Source: Lachnospiraceae bacterium (lineage in GTDB: Bacteria; Bacillota; Clostridia; Lachnospirales; Lachnospiraceae). From it: DNA of 33,277 nt. This document shows, piece after piece, positions 24,451 to 33,116 of this stretch. A program made the translations under genes and the position numbers. The DNA is taken from the NCBI GenBank assembly GCA_031263035.1, contig JAISGP010000061.1, forward strand, positions 1 to 33,277, given 5' to 3'. The notes beneath the pieces are model-generated. The model had not been told where the DNA came from and did no database searches. It was given only the letters and a program-made list of their open reading frames with translations. Position 1 is the stretch's first letter; each line of letters opens with the position of its first letter.

Positions 24451-26226
24451 ATGATGAAGAAAATTATTGAATTACTTGAAGAAGAAATAGGAATTGCATT
24501 TACAGAGTGTGGATATGAGAAAGAACTGGGACGTGTCACAGTATCTAATAGACCAGACCTTTGCGAATATCAGTGCAATGGAGCCCTTGCAGGTGCTAAA
24601 AAGTTTAAAAAAGCACCCCTTATTATTGCAAATGAAGTAAAGGATAAATTACTATCTAGCGGAATAATGACAGATTTAGAGGCAGTAAAGCCAGGATTTA
24701 TTAATTTTAATATTTCCTCAGAATTTCTTGCGAAATATCTTACTGAATTAAGCAAAGATGAAAATTTAGGAGTAAGAAAGGCTGAAAATCCATTTAGTAT
24801 TATTATGGATTATGGCGGACCAAATGCTGCAAAGCCTCTTCACGTAGGACATCTTCGTTCGGCTATTATAGGTGAAAGTATAAAAAGAATTGCAAGATAT
24901 GTTGGACATAATGTAATTAGTGATATTCATTTAGGTGATTGGGGCTACCAAATGGGGCTTATTATAACTGAAGTTAGCAAAAGAATGCCTGAATTACCAT
25001 ATTTTGATGATAAATTTGCAGGAGAATATCCAAGTGAGGCACCATTTACAGTAAGTGAATTAGAAGAGATTTATCCATTTGCAAGTGGAAAAGCTAAGGA
25101 AGATGAGGCTTATAGAGAAGAAGCATTAGAAGCTACCAACAGACTTCAACATGGAAACAAAGGCTATATTGCACTATGGAATCATATTATGAATGTAAGT
25201 ACTGCTGATCTTAAAAAGAATTATGATAGATTAGATGTTCATTTTGATTTATGGAAGGGTGAATCTTCAGTAAATGATATAATTGCTCCAATGGTAGAAA
25301 GATTTAAAGAAGAGGGTTATGCTCGCTTTGATCAAGGAGCTCTTGTTATTGATGTAAGCAAACCTGAAGATAAAAAAGAGATTCCTCCCTGTATAATTCT
25401 TAAATCAGACGGGGCTGCTCTTTATGCTACTACAGATTTAGCAACACTAGTTGAAAGGGAGAAGGAATATAAACCAGATCAAGTTATTTATATTGTAGAT
25501 AAAAGACAGGATATGCATTTCCTTCAAGTATTTAGAGCTGCTAAAATCACTAAAATCGTTCCAGAAGATACTAAGTTAGACTTTCTTGGATTTGGAACAA
25601 TGAATGGAAAAGATGGTAAGCCATTTAAAACTCGTGACGGTGGAGTTATGAGACTTGAATATCTTATTGATGATATAGATGAAAAAATGTATCAGAAGAT
25701 AATTGAAAATAAAGAAATGGAACCAGATGAAGCTAAAGAAATAGCTAAGATTGTTGGACTTGCTGCAATAAAATATGGAGATTTGTCAAATCAAGCTTCT
25801 AAAGATTATGTTTTCGATTTAGATAAATTTATGAGTTTTGAAGGAAATACAGGACCATATATCCTATATACAATAGTAAGAATTAAATCTATTTTGAAAA
25901 AATATAGTGAGGAAAAAGAGAATGTTTGTGAGTTAGAAGAAGATATTCTTCCAGCTAATTCAGAAGCATTAAAGAAATTGTCTCTTGATTTAACAGAATT
26001 TTCCGGAGTAATTGAAAATGCATATAAAGAATTAGCACCACATAAGCTTTGTGCATATATATATGAACTTTCAAATGATTTTAACCGCTTTTATCATGAA
26101 ACGAATATAATGAAAGAGGAAAACGAAAACAATCAAAAGAGTTATATTAGAATTTTAGAATTAACCAAAAATATATTAGAAAAAAGCGTAAATTTATTGG
26201 GATTTTCTGCACCGGATAGAATGTAA
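24451..26226 (+). CDS. argS: Arginyl-tRNA synthetase
   Basis: A 591-aa class I synthetase that charges tRNA-Arg. The HIGH-type motif is HVGH at residues 131-134 within PNAAKPLHVGHLRSAIIG. The KMSKS region is GTMNGKDGKPFKTRDGG, lacking a canonical KMSK as in many ArgRS. The N-terminal additional domain (1-110) and C-terminal DALR anticodon domain are both present, with FSGVIENAYKELAPHKLCAYIYELSNDFNRFYHE near residues 515-550. Two consecutive ATG codons lie at the start with only a weak ribosome site. A strong hairpin precedes it. Confidence 0.95.
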   Translation: MMKKIIELLEEEIGIAFTECGYEKELGRVTVSNRPDLCEYQCNGALAGAKKFKKAPLIIANEVKDKLLSSGIMTDLEAVKPGFINFNISSEFLAKYLTELSKDENLGVRKAENPFSIIMDYGGPNAAKPLHVGHLRSAIIGESIKRIARYVGHNVISDIHLGDWGYQMGLIITEVSKRMPELPYFDDKFAGEYPSEAPFTVSELEEIYPFASGKAKEDEAYREEALEATNRLQHGNKGYIALWNHIMNVSTADLKKNYDRLDVHFDLWKGESSVNDIIAPMVERFKEEGYARFDQGALVIDVSKPEDKKEIPPCIILKSDGAALYATTDLATLVEREKEYKPDQVIYIVDKRQDMHFLQVFRAAKITKIVPEDTKLDFLGFGTMNGKDGKPFKTRDGGVMRLEYLIDDIDEKMYQKIIENKEMEPDEAKEIAKIVGLAAIKYGDLSNQASKDYVFDLDKFMSFEGNTGPYILYTIVRIKSILKKYSEEKENVCELEEDILPANSEALKKLSLDLTEFSGVIENAYKELAPHKLCAYIYELSNDFNRFYHETNIMKEENENNQKSYIRILELTKNILEKSVNLLGFSAPDRM

Positions 26227-26312
26227 AAATAAAAACAATACTTCTTTTTTTACATTTATAATCTTTAGCAAATACAAATATTAAAAAAAAATAAATTTTA
26301 TAAAATTTTCAC

Positions 26313-26341
26313 TTGTAAATTTAATATAAATAGTATATAAT
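26313..26341 (+). promoter_or_regulatory. Promoter of the HtrA-like gene
   Basis: TTGTAA (26313-26318), a 17-base spacer and TATAAT (26336-26341), 62 bases before the start codon. Flanking DNA is very AT-rich. Confidence 0.7.
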
Positions 26342-26402
26342 AATTTTAAATTGAACTAAAAGTGTAAGATTGGTTGTTTTTTAATATAGAAAGAGGAATT
26401 AT

Positions 26403-28775
26403 ATGCTGGAAAGATTTATAAGCAGAGAAAAACATAAAAAAGAAGAAGAGATGCCTGTTTTTACTAAAGAGGAGGCTATTTCTGTTGTATTTACTAAGCC
26501 ACATACAAGTACATTACCTGTAGATGAACTTAATAAAATCACTGATGAAAAGGCTAAGAATACAGTAGAAGAACAGGCTACTAATACGATTGAAAAGCAG
26601 ACAAAAATAGAAGAACCTTCAGAAATGATTAATAAAAGTGAAAATAATTTTTATATGAGTGATAAATCTATGACGGATATAGGCTCAGAAGTAGCTAAAA
26701 ATCAGGATATAAGTGTGATTGAAGATAAAAAATATCCTAATTTAGTTGATGAACCTGCCCATAAAAAGTATGATAATTTAGTAGAGACTAGCACTACAAG
26801 CGATGATGATTTTGATGATCATATAGAAAGTTTTATTAGTAATACTGAGATGTTACTTAATAGAATTAATAAAGCTTTGGATGATACGTCAAGTCAGGTT
26901 GTTGACGATATAAAAGATGTAGAACAGAATGACATAGAGAATAATCAAGATAAAATTATCACTGAATTAAGCCAGACTGATTTTGAAGAAAAGGCAATAT
27001 CTGATGGACAGGCTACTGATTTAGGTAATGCTAATATAGAAGATAATAATTCGTCTGAGGAAGTTAATGATGAGTTAAATAATAATATCAATGAGAACAA
27101 TATATCAGATAGAGATGTTTATGATGAATTATCAGGTGTTATTTCTGTTTCTTCGGAAGATAAATCTAATGATGAAACTGTAGCAGATGATGTTAATAAC
27201 TTATCTCATTTGCAGGAGGAGCCAAGCTCGAAAGGTATATATACTAATTTAATTGAGCATAATGAAGAGATATCTTTTTCTGGAAATGATGATGAAAGTC
27301 AAGATGAAGCTTCTGAAGCTAATGTTAAGTATATTACTTTAAGCCAATTACGAGATAGAAATAAAGAATTAGAAGAGAAGCTTTTACATAGTGAAGATAT
27401 AAAAGAAAATGATGTAGAAGATATTAAGGAAGAAGCTTCTTTAGTTGAAGATCATACATCTTCTGAGGAGAGTTCTAAAGAGGAAGTTCCCAAAGTGGAA
27501 GATGGAACAATATCTAATCCACAACCATCCAATGTTGTGGATATTAGAGAGACAGTTCTTCCTAAAGAAATTCAAGACATTCTAGATGGAAAGACGGAAG
27601 ATGATAAGAAGTCAATTTCAAAAGGAATGCCTATGTGGGCAAAAAGTGCTATAGCTTGTGGCTTAACAATTGTAATAATTGGTGGGGCAGCTATAGGATT
27701 TATGGTGGGTACTAAAATGATTAGCCCACCTCAGTTTGGAAAAACAAATCAAGTTTCTACAATGACTGTATCTAGTTATTCTAAAAATGAAAATCTTGAT
27801 ATTGCTAAAATAGTAAAAAATACTATGCCATCAATTGTTTCTGTTACCAATATGACAGTTGGTGAAGTTAATTCGTATTTTAGCGGTGATGAAGCTATTA
27901 AGTCTAAAAATGTTGGTTCAGGTATTATTTTAGATATTAATGATAATGAGGTTTTGATTGTAACAAATAACCATGTTATTAAAAATAATGATTCTCTTAC
28001 AGTTACATTTGCAGATAATCAAAGTGTTGATGCATATGTAAAAGGCAGTGATAACGATTCTGATTTAGCGGTAATTGCAGTAAGAGTTGATAATATTACA
28101 ACTAATACTCTTAAAAAGATTAAAAAAGCTGTTTTAGGTAATTCTTCGCTAGTTGCTGTTGGAGAAGAATCAATTGCTATTGGTAATACGTTAGGTGTTG
28201 GTCAATCAGTAACTCAAGGAATTATTTCAGCAAAAGATATTAAAATAAGCAAATATTCAGGTAGACTTCTTCAAACAGATGCGGCAATTAACCCGGGAAA
28301 TTCTGGAGGACCTCTTTTAAATAATAGAGGTGAGGTAATTGGAATTAATAGTTCTAAAGTTTCAGAAGATACAGTTGAAGGTATCGGATATGCAATTCCA
28401 ATTTCAGATGCTATGGATGAAGTAAAAACTATGATGAATAAAGAGCCAAAAGAGAAAGTTGCTTCTAACAAGAGAGGAACATTAGGCATTAACGGCGTAG
28501 ATGTTTCTAAAGATAGTTCAGAAACATATGATATTCCGGAAGGCATCTTAATCTCAGGTTTTACCGATGGAAGCAAAGCATCGGAAGGCGGACTTAGTGA
28601 AGGAAATGTAATTGTCTCTATAGAAGGAAAAGACGTAAGTTCACTTGCTGATCTAAATGCACAATTAAGCTACTATAAAGCAGGTCAGAAAGTAAAAGTA
28701 ATTGTTAAAGCAAAAGATCCTTCAACAAAAGAATATAAAGACAAAAAAGTTACAGTTACTTTAGTTAAAGAATAG
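26403..28775 (+). CDS. HtrA/DegP-type membrane serine protease with long acidic cytoplasmic N-terminus
   Basis: A 790-aa type II membrane protein. Residues 1-410 are an acidic, Asn/Asp/Glu-rich, probably disordered region carrying three copies of a Y-x-N-L-(V/I)-(D/E) motif (111-116, 123-128, 280-285). One membrane segment follows at about 414-436. The extracellular part has a trypsin-like domain with catalytic His524 (NNHVI), Asp554 (SDLAV) and Ser634 (NPGNSGGP), and one PDZ domain at about 695-788. HtrA proteases degrade or refold damaged exported proteins. Ordinary Firmicutes HtrA are about 400-450 aa, so the N-terminus is roughly 350 residues longer than usual. ATG start with AGAGG; monocistronic with its own promoter and terminator. 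Confidence 0.92.
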   Translation: MLERFISREKHKKEEEMPVFTKEEAISVVFTKPHTSTLPVDELNKITDEKAKNTVEEQATNTIEKQTKIEEPSEMINKSENNFYMSDKSMTDIGSEVAKNQDISVIEDKKYPNLVDEPAHKKYDNLVETSTTSDDDFDDHIESFISNTEMLLNRINKALDDTSSQVVDDIKDVEQNDIENNQDKIITELSQTDFEEKAISDGQATDLGNANIEDNNSSEEVNDELNNNINENNISDRDVYDELSGVISVSSEDKSNDETVADDVNNLSHLQEEPSSKGIYTNLIEHNEEISFSGNDDESQDEASEANVKYITLSQLRDRNKELEEKLLHSEDIKENDVEDIKEEASLVEDHTSSEESSKEEVPKVEDGTISNPQPSNVVDIRETVLPKEIQDILDGKTEDDKKSISKGMPMWAKSAIACGLTIVIIGGAAIGFMVGTKMISPPQFGKTNQVSTMTVSSYSKNENLDIAKIVKNTMPSIVSVTNMTVGEVNSYFSGDEAIKSKNVGSGIILDINDNEVLIVTNNHVIKNNDSLTVTFADNQSVDAYVKGSDNDSDLAVIAVRVDNITTNTLKKIKKAVLGNSSLVAVGEESIAIGNTLGVGQSVTQGIISAKDIKISKYSGRLLQTDAAINPGNSGGPLLNNRGEVIGINSSKVSEDTVEGIGYAIPISDAMDEVKTMMNKEPKEKVASNKRGTLGINGVDVSKDSSETYDIPEGILISGFTDGSKASEGGLSEGNVIVSIEGKDVSSLADLNAQLSYYKAGQKVKVIVKAKDPSTKEYKDKKVTVTLVKE

Positions 28776-28848
28776 AACAATGAGTTTTAAAGAACTGATT
28801 GATATTCATCTAAATGATAAGAAAATATTTTGAATAATGTAAAATGTA

Positions 28849-28887
28849 AAAGCTGGTTCCTATGAAAATGGAGCCAGTTTTTTATTT
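28849..28887 (+). terminator. Rho-independent terminator of the HtrA-like gene
   Basis: An 8-bp stem (CTGGTTCC 28853-28860 / GGAGCCAG 28870-28877, one G-U) extends through A-T pairs and is followed by TTTTTT and further T residues. It lies 77 bases past the stop codon. Confidence 0.88.
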
Positions 28888-28893
28888 TATAGG

Positions 28894-28918
28894 AAAGTCC
28901 TCCTTTCGGAGGACCTTT
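28894..28918. other. Second, GC-rich hairpin after the terminator
   Basis: GTCCTCC (28897-28903) and GGAGGAC (28908-28914) form a 7-bp GC-rich stem with a TTTC loop, extended by AAA/TTT around one bulged C. No T run follows. The stretch from 28776 to 29166 otherwise holds the terminator, the LXG promoter and AT-rich DNA with no convincing gene. Confidence 0.6.
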
Positions 28919-29014
28919 GAATACTATTTTCTCAGTATATTTAAATATAATCTCTACATTTAATAATATTTGCTAAAATGTGTAAGAAGTATGAGAAATG
29001 TCTGTATTAAACCA

Positions 29015-29043
29015 TTGACATATAAAATAAATAAGAATAAAAT
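29015..29043 (+). promoter_or_regulatory. Promoter of the LXG toxin operon
   Basis: A perfect -35 TTGACA (29015-29020), 17-base spacer and TAAAAT -10 (29038-29043), giving a leader of about 115 bases before the LXG gene. Confidence 0.72.
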
Positions 29044-29166
29044 TTGTAATGAAAATGATTAATATGTCAAGAATAAGAAAAAAATTGATAAGCAATCAGG
29101 AGCAAATCTATAAAAAACTGTTTTATACTATTTTCTAAACATGTTTTACGAAAAAGGGGTGAAAAT

Positions 29167-30435
29167 GTGGGATTTTATATTGATGAAAAAGAGATAAAAG
29201 GTGAAATAGATAAATATAAAAGTAATGCCAAAACTGTTGAAGAGCAACTTAATAAATCAAAGCAAGCAATGAATACAATTATTGATAATACTGCCTTAAA
29301 AGGCAAAACAGGTGACGCTATTGTCAATAATATTAATAATAATCATAATGCTATTTTAGTAGGATTAAGGGATGCTTATAAGCTCTTGGCTACAGATATG
29401 GAGAATAATTTATCTGAGTTTCAAAGTGCTTTAGGCGAAAGTGAAGAAAATGCGATATTGATTGAAGATGCTTTTGGGGAAATAAAACGTTGGATTAGTA
29501 AATCTCAAAGCGATAATGCTGATTTTGAAAATGCATTTAGAAGAATATACAGCGGAATAGATGAAGTTATGGACTTATCTATGCCAAGGGCAAAAGTGAA
29601 TGATGAGTTTCAGAACGTAAGTAATTTTTTGGGAAAAGTTGCAGGGAAGGTGCATGACTTTAGTGGCAAAACTACTAAAAGCGATGTGGATAAACAGATA
29701 AAGAAAATAAAGAACCAGATAAAAACACTTTCTGATATGGGAAGTTTACCTTATAATAGTGCTAAATTTATGACCTTTGCTAGTGATACAGGATTTGCTA
29801 ATTCTATGTTATACGAGCATAAAAAAGTAAAAAAAGATGAAAATGAGAAAAAGAAGGAAAAATTAAACCAATTAACGAAAGACTTGGTGATGAAGTATTT
29901 AGATGGGTATTCAAAAGCAGCTTTTAAAAATAAACTTAAAAATCTAACGCCAGAGCAACTTGAAAAAATAGGTAAATGTCTAATATTTAAAGCATGCCCG
30001 AATAAATTATATATGAAGATAGGGAAGAAAGTTAATTATACAGAATTACTTATGAATTTGAAATATTCAAAAGTATATAGTGGGTTAAAATTTATAGGTG
30101 AAAAATCTATAAAATATGCTAAACCTTTAACGGCAATAACAACATATTTAGAAGATAGGAAACAACATAAATCTCCAGGGAAATCTTTAACCCATGCGGC
30201 ATGGGATGTGGCAGGAGTTGTTGCTGGAGATGCGGCAGCGGGCATGGCGGCAGGAACTGCTTTGGGACCAGCTGGAATGATAATTGGAGTTGGTGTATCA
30301 GTTGGATGGAGTTTAGCATATAGGTATGTACCGGGAGTAAAAACCGTGTCGGATAAAGTTGGTGGGTTTTTAGATAAGGATGCAAAATTAAGTCAAAAAT
30401 ATTTGAAGAATGTGGGAGCAATGGGGTTGAGATGA
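29167..30435 (+). CDS. LXG-domain toxin with glycine-rich, probably membrane-active C-terminus (T7SS substrate)
   Basis: A 422-aa protein starting at GTG 29167 with AAGGGGTGA upstream; the overlapping ATG at 29165 is in another frame and closes quickly. Residues 1-200 are a helical LXG-type export domain with L44-K45-G46 in TALKGKTGDAI, as in type VIIb secretion substrates. A lysine-rich linker follows (218-235). The C-terminal part has no enzyme motif that I recognise but has a glycine/alanine-rich hydrophobic segment at about 345-386 (VAGVVAGDAAAGMAAGTALG, then GMIIGVGVSVG), like glycine-zipper pore-forming LXG toxins such as TelE. The next gene encodes a membrane protein, as expected for immunity against a membrane toxin. 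LXG call strong; pore-forming mode inferred. Confidence 0.8.
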   Translation: MGFYIDEKEIKGEIDKYKSNAKTVEEQLNKSKQAMNTIIDNTALKGKTGDAIVNNINNNHNAILVGLRDAYKLLATDMENNLSEFQSALGESEENAILIEDAFGEIKRWISKSQSDNADFENAFRRIYSGIDEVMDLSMPRAKVNDEFQNVSNFLGKVAGKVHDFSGKTTKSDVDKQIKKIKNQIKTLSDMGSLPYNSAKFMTFASDTGFANSMLYEHKKVKKDENEKKKEKLNQLTKDLVMKYLDGYSKAAFKNKLKNLTPEQLEKIGKCLIFKACPNKLYMKIGKKVNYTELLMNLKYSKVYSGLKFIGEKSIKYAKPLTAITTYLEDRKQHKSPGKSLTHAAWDVAGVVAGDAAAGMAAGTALGPAGMIIGVGVSVGWSLAYRYVPGVKTVSDKVGGFLDKDAKLSQKYLKNVGAMGLR

Positions 30436-30454
30436 TTTTAGGGGAGAAAACGTT

Positions 30455-31117
30455 ATGAATATTAATGCTGGTGATTTTGTTGTTTATAAGAAAATAAATT
30501 CTAGATATACGGTTATAAAGGTTAAGAATGATTTTTATTTGCTAGATTATGGAAATCCTTATAATATAAGAACATATGTTAGCATTAAAATATTTGATAA
30601 AAAGATTGATGGGTATAAAATACCAAATGATCAATTAATTCGATTAGTTTTAAAGGAAGAAAATAATAATTATTATAAGTCGGGATTAGTACCTCTTATT
30701 GCACTTGGCATAATAAGAGTAGGATTACCACCATTTTATTGGGAACCATCTTTGTTCGAGAGAGGTATGATGATTTTAATTTTACTTTTTATATACTTAT
30801 TAAGAGAAATTTATTTGGGGATACTAAAACCTCCTATAAATATTGGTGGATTACAAAAAGTCGTAATACAGTTTTCTCCAGAATTTAAGAGAAAACAAAA
30901 AAAGAATAAAATTGGACTAAGCGTTTTGATTTTTGTTTGTGCAATATTGGATTTATATTTTATTTTATTTGTTGAGGAAATACCTATGATTATGGTGTTT
31001 ATTTTATCATTTCTTTTAATTTTAACTTTACAAGCTGCCAATTGGGGTAATTTTAATCCAAGAGCGTCATTTATAATAGAAAAAAGTAAAGAAGAATTCA
31101 AAAAAGCAACGTGGTAG
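30455..31117 (+). CDS. Multi-pass membrane protein, likely immunity to the LXG toxin (DUF443-like)
   Basis: A 220-aa protein with a soluble N-terminal part (about 1-70; YTVIKVKNDFYLLDYGNPYNI) and about four membrane segments at roughly 76-92, 105-126, 151-169 and 175-192. The layout (small beta-rich N-terminus, then membrane helices) recalls DUF443 proteins, which include TsaI, immunity to the membrane-depolarising S. aureus toxin TspA. This resemblance is by eye. It starts 20 bases after the toxin, with ribosome site GGGGAG. A membrane immunity protein fits a toxin that acts on the membrane from outside. Confidence 0.6.
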   Translation: MNINAGDFVVYKKINSRYTVIKVKNDFYLLDYGNPYNIRTYVSIKIFDKKIDGYKIPNDQLIRLVLKEENNNYYKSGLVPLIALGIIRVGLPPFYWEPSLFERGMMILILLFIYLLREIYLGILKPPINIGGLQKVVIQFSPEFKRKQKKNKIGLSVLIFVCAILDLYFILFVEEIPMIMVFILSFLLILTLQAANWGNFNPRASFIIEKSKEEFKKATW

Positions 31118-31133
31118 GAAGGAGTAACTTAAA

Positions 31134-31427
31134 ATGCCAGATATATCATTAGATACTATTACATGGGAACAATCTATTAAAAAGTGCAGTTCAAAACTGT
31201 CTTTAATTACAAAAGCACCTAAGCAGAATTTAAAAAAGACTAATTTGAAAAAATTTACTGAACCATTTCAGCAGATTGAAGATATAGGCGAAGTTGTTGA
31301 AGAATATAAAAAGGTTTCAGATGTATATATTAAAAAAATGCAAGGTGTTGGAGACAATATTATAGATAGAGATGATCAGGCAGCAGCATCATTTTTATCA
31401 AATATAAAGAAGGTGAAATGGAAATGA
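31134..31427 (+). CDS. Small helical T7SS-associated protein (YwqI/DUF5344- or DUF3130-like)
   Basis: A 97-aa, all-helical protein with one Trp (TWEQSIKKC) near the start, a central helix (FTEPFQQIEDIGEVVEEYKKVSDVYIKKM) and no signal or membrane segment. Size, helicity and place in an LXG locus match the small WXG100-like partner proteins that pair with LXG domains for export. Which family it belongs to cannot be settled by eye. AAGGAG ribosome site lies at the end of the upstream gene, and its last codons overlap the start of the next gene by 10 bases. Confidence 0.55.
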   Translation: MPDISLDTITWEQSIKKCSSKLSLITKAPKQNLKKTNLKKFTEPFQQIEDIGEVVEEYKKVSDVYIKKMQGVGDNIIDRDDQAAASFLSNIKKVKWK

Positions 31428-32197
31428 TGATAGATAAGATAGACCAAAGATTTTATGATATGTTAGATAAAACCAAATTTGCAACAAATGAAAAATATGC
31501 TTCATTAAAGAATTTTGGTAGAATAATTGGAAATAGAACAAGTACATTTCATACCATTTATCGTGTTATGTATAAGGAAGAAGTAGGTTTCATAGATAAA
31601 AATCCTTTTGGTACAGGAATAATAATTAAGTTTGATTATGTTAATAAAAGAGTTGCATTAGGTGTGTATAAAATTGAGGTAATATTACCCTATGATGAAT
31701 TTGTAGAATTTTTAAGTATTGTGGATATTAATTATAGTCCTATCATCCCTTTATATTCATTTGTAGAATTGGATGAAAAGTTTTTAGATGAAGATTTACA
31801 GGAAATGTTTAAAGGAAGGAAACAACCATATATTGTAATAACGGCTAGAAAGATTAAACTTCCTAAAGAATTTGAGAATTATATAATTGATTATTTGGGA
31901 AGAATTTGGCCATACGGAGAAGAGAAAGACAATCCACCAATTATTATTTCTAATATGATGGTAAAAAGAGTTGTAAGTACTGGGATTTCCGGTGAAGGTG
32001 AAGAGATCTATTCAGAAAAATTTTTACGAAAAGAACAGATTGAAAAAAAACTTATTTCTACAGCATTTATGTCAGAGAAATTTCTTGACAAATATGAAAG
32101 GGATATTGGTAACATTGAAAGAAAATTAGTTTATAATTCTAGTCTTGTGAAGAAAAAGAAGCTAAATGATAATTTAGAAGTAGGGCTAGTGTTTTAA
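31418..32197 (+). CDS. Unrecognised 259-aa protein in the LXG locus
   Basis: I do not recognise this family. It begins at ATG 31418, overlapping the small helical gene by 10 bases, with AGGTGA upstream. It is soluble, without signal peptide, membrane helix or cysteines. The first two thirds seem to be mixed alpha/beta (GTGIIIKFDYVNKRVALGVYKIEVILPYDEFVEFLSIV), and the last 60 residues are charged helix (EKFLRKEQIEKKLISTAFMSEKFLDKYERDIGNIERKL). Translational coupling to the small partner suggests a role in handling a toxin, for example as chaperone or targeting factor, or as immunity to a toxin not present here. A 126-base gap follows before the next gene. Confidence 0.55.
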   Translation: MEMMIDKIDQRFYDMLDKTKFATNEKYASLKNFGRIIGNRTSTFHTIYRVMYKEEVGFIDKNPFGTGIIIKFDYVNKRVALGVYKIEVILPYDEFVEFLSIVDINYSPIIPLYSFVELDEKFLDEDLQEMFKGRKQPYIVITARKIKLPKEFENYIIDYLGRIWPYGEEKDNPPIIISNMMVKRVVSTGISGEGEEIYSEKFLRKEQIEKKLISTAFMSEKFLDKYERDIGNIERKLVYNSSLVKKKKLNDNLEVGLVF

Positions 32198-32323
32198 AAT
32201 GTTTACATTAGAATAATTAGTAAAAATAATTTATTGAATTAGTAATATATCATAGAAATTTGAGATAAAGACTGAAAAAAGGGTTTTATTTCAATTTGAG
32301 GATAAGAATAGAAGGATTATATT

Positions 32324-32719
32324 ATGGCTGATACAAATAATGCTTTAAAAGCACAAAACTTTACAAATCATGCTAATATTCTGAAAAGTGATTTGTCGAA
32401 AGTAAACAGTAAAATAGAATTGTTAGAGAGTGCAAAAAGGAAATTAAAGAGTGAAATTGAAAACTACTCATATTTTCAAAAACTTGTATATTCAAAGCCG
32501 TCAAATATTTCAGAAACGGTTTTTAGAGGTAGCAATCGTAAAAAGTTTATGGACAAGATGAAGAAAGTTAACGAGAAAATAAAGTCAAATTTGAACCATC
32601 ATAATGAAAACTTAGGTGAGATAAATGCAAAATTAGTATCTTTAAATGTGGAAGCTAGCAGTTTGCAAGGAAGTATAGCAGATTGTTTATCTTCCGCTAG
32701 TAGTCTTTTAAATTCATAA
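32324..32719 (+). CDS. Coiled-coil T7SS-associated protein, DUF5082/YwqH-like
   Basis: A 131-aa helical-hairpin protein: a first long helix (ILKSDLSKVNSKIELLESAKRKLKSEIENY) and a second from about residue 75 to the end, joined by a segment with VFRGSNRKKFMDKM. This central x-G-x4-KKF pattern is typical of DUF5082 (YwqH of B. subtilis), which is usually found beside a DUF5344 partner and an LXG toxin. It probably pairs with the LXG helices or with another partner for export. Ribosome site AGAAGGAT; the DUF4176 gene follows directly. Confidence 0.65.
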   Translation: MADTNNALKAQNFTNHANILKSDLSKVNSKIELLESAKRKLKSEIENYSYFQKLVYSKPSNISETVFRGSNRKKFMDKMKKVNEKIKSNLNHHNENLGEINAKLVSLNVEASSLQGSIADCLSSASSLLNS

Positions 32720-32755
32720 GTATTTGCAAATAAAAAAGAAATGGAGTATGAGAAT

Positions 32756-33058
32756 ATGGAGAGCTTATTACCTGTTGGTAGCATCGTTTATTTAAAAGAA
32801 GGAAATGTAAAGTTAGTTATAGAAGGAGTATGCCAATTTACAAATCAGGATGGCAAAGAAAAACCTGTTTATTATGACTATGTCGCTAGTCAATATCCAG
32901 CGGGTTTGGATGTAGACAATGTTTTTTATTTTAATACTGCAAGTATTGATCAGGTAGTATTTGAAGGGTATAAATCAGAAGACCATGATAGATATTTGCA
33001 GGTTGTAAAGGAGTGGGCAACTAATCATCCAGACGATTTTGAAATAGGAGAAGTATAG
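32756..33058 (+). CDS. DUF4176 protein (T7SS/LXG-associated)
   Basis: About 100 aa from the ATG at 32756, chosen because GGAG lies nine bases upstream; the ATG at 32741 has no ribosome site. It begins LLPVGSIVYLKEGNVKLVIEG, contains YDYVASQYPAGLD, and ends with an acidic tail: the DUF4176 pattern. DUF4176 genes recur in LXG loci of Firmicutes and are thought to help toxin targeting. Here it lies downstream of one LXG gene and upstream of a gene starting at the window edge, so it may serve either. Confidence 0.78.
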   Translation: MESLLPVGSIVYLKEGNVKLVIEGVCQFTNQDGKEKPVYYDYVASQYPAGLDVDNVFYFNTASIDQVVFEGYKSEDHDRYLQVVKEWATNHPDDFEIGEV

Positions 33059-33087
33059 TTTAGTCTTCTAAAAAATGGTGACTTTTG

Positions 33088-33116
33088 TTGAAAAACCCCT
33101 AAAATTTAGATATTAT
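33088..33116 (+). promoter_or_regulatory. Promoter for a gene starting at the right edge
   Basis: TTGAAA (33088-33093), a 17-base spacer and TATTAT (33111-33116). The 33059-33277 stretch otherwise has no gene. It ends with AAAAGG (33266-33271) and ATG at the last three bases (33275-33277), so a new gene starts there. Confidence 0.55.

Noticed and set aside
28780-28833. 17-codon ORF after the HtrA gene
   Set aside because: No Shine-Dalgarno and it lies before the gene's terminator; no support for expression.
29049-29138. 29-codon ORF in the leader of the LXG gene
   Set aside because: No ribosome site and an AT-rich composition; more likely untranslated leader.
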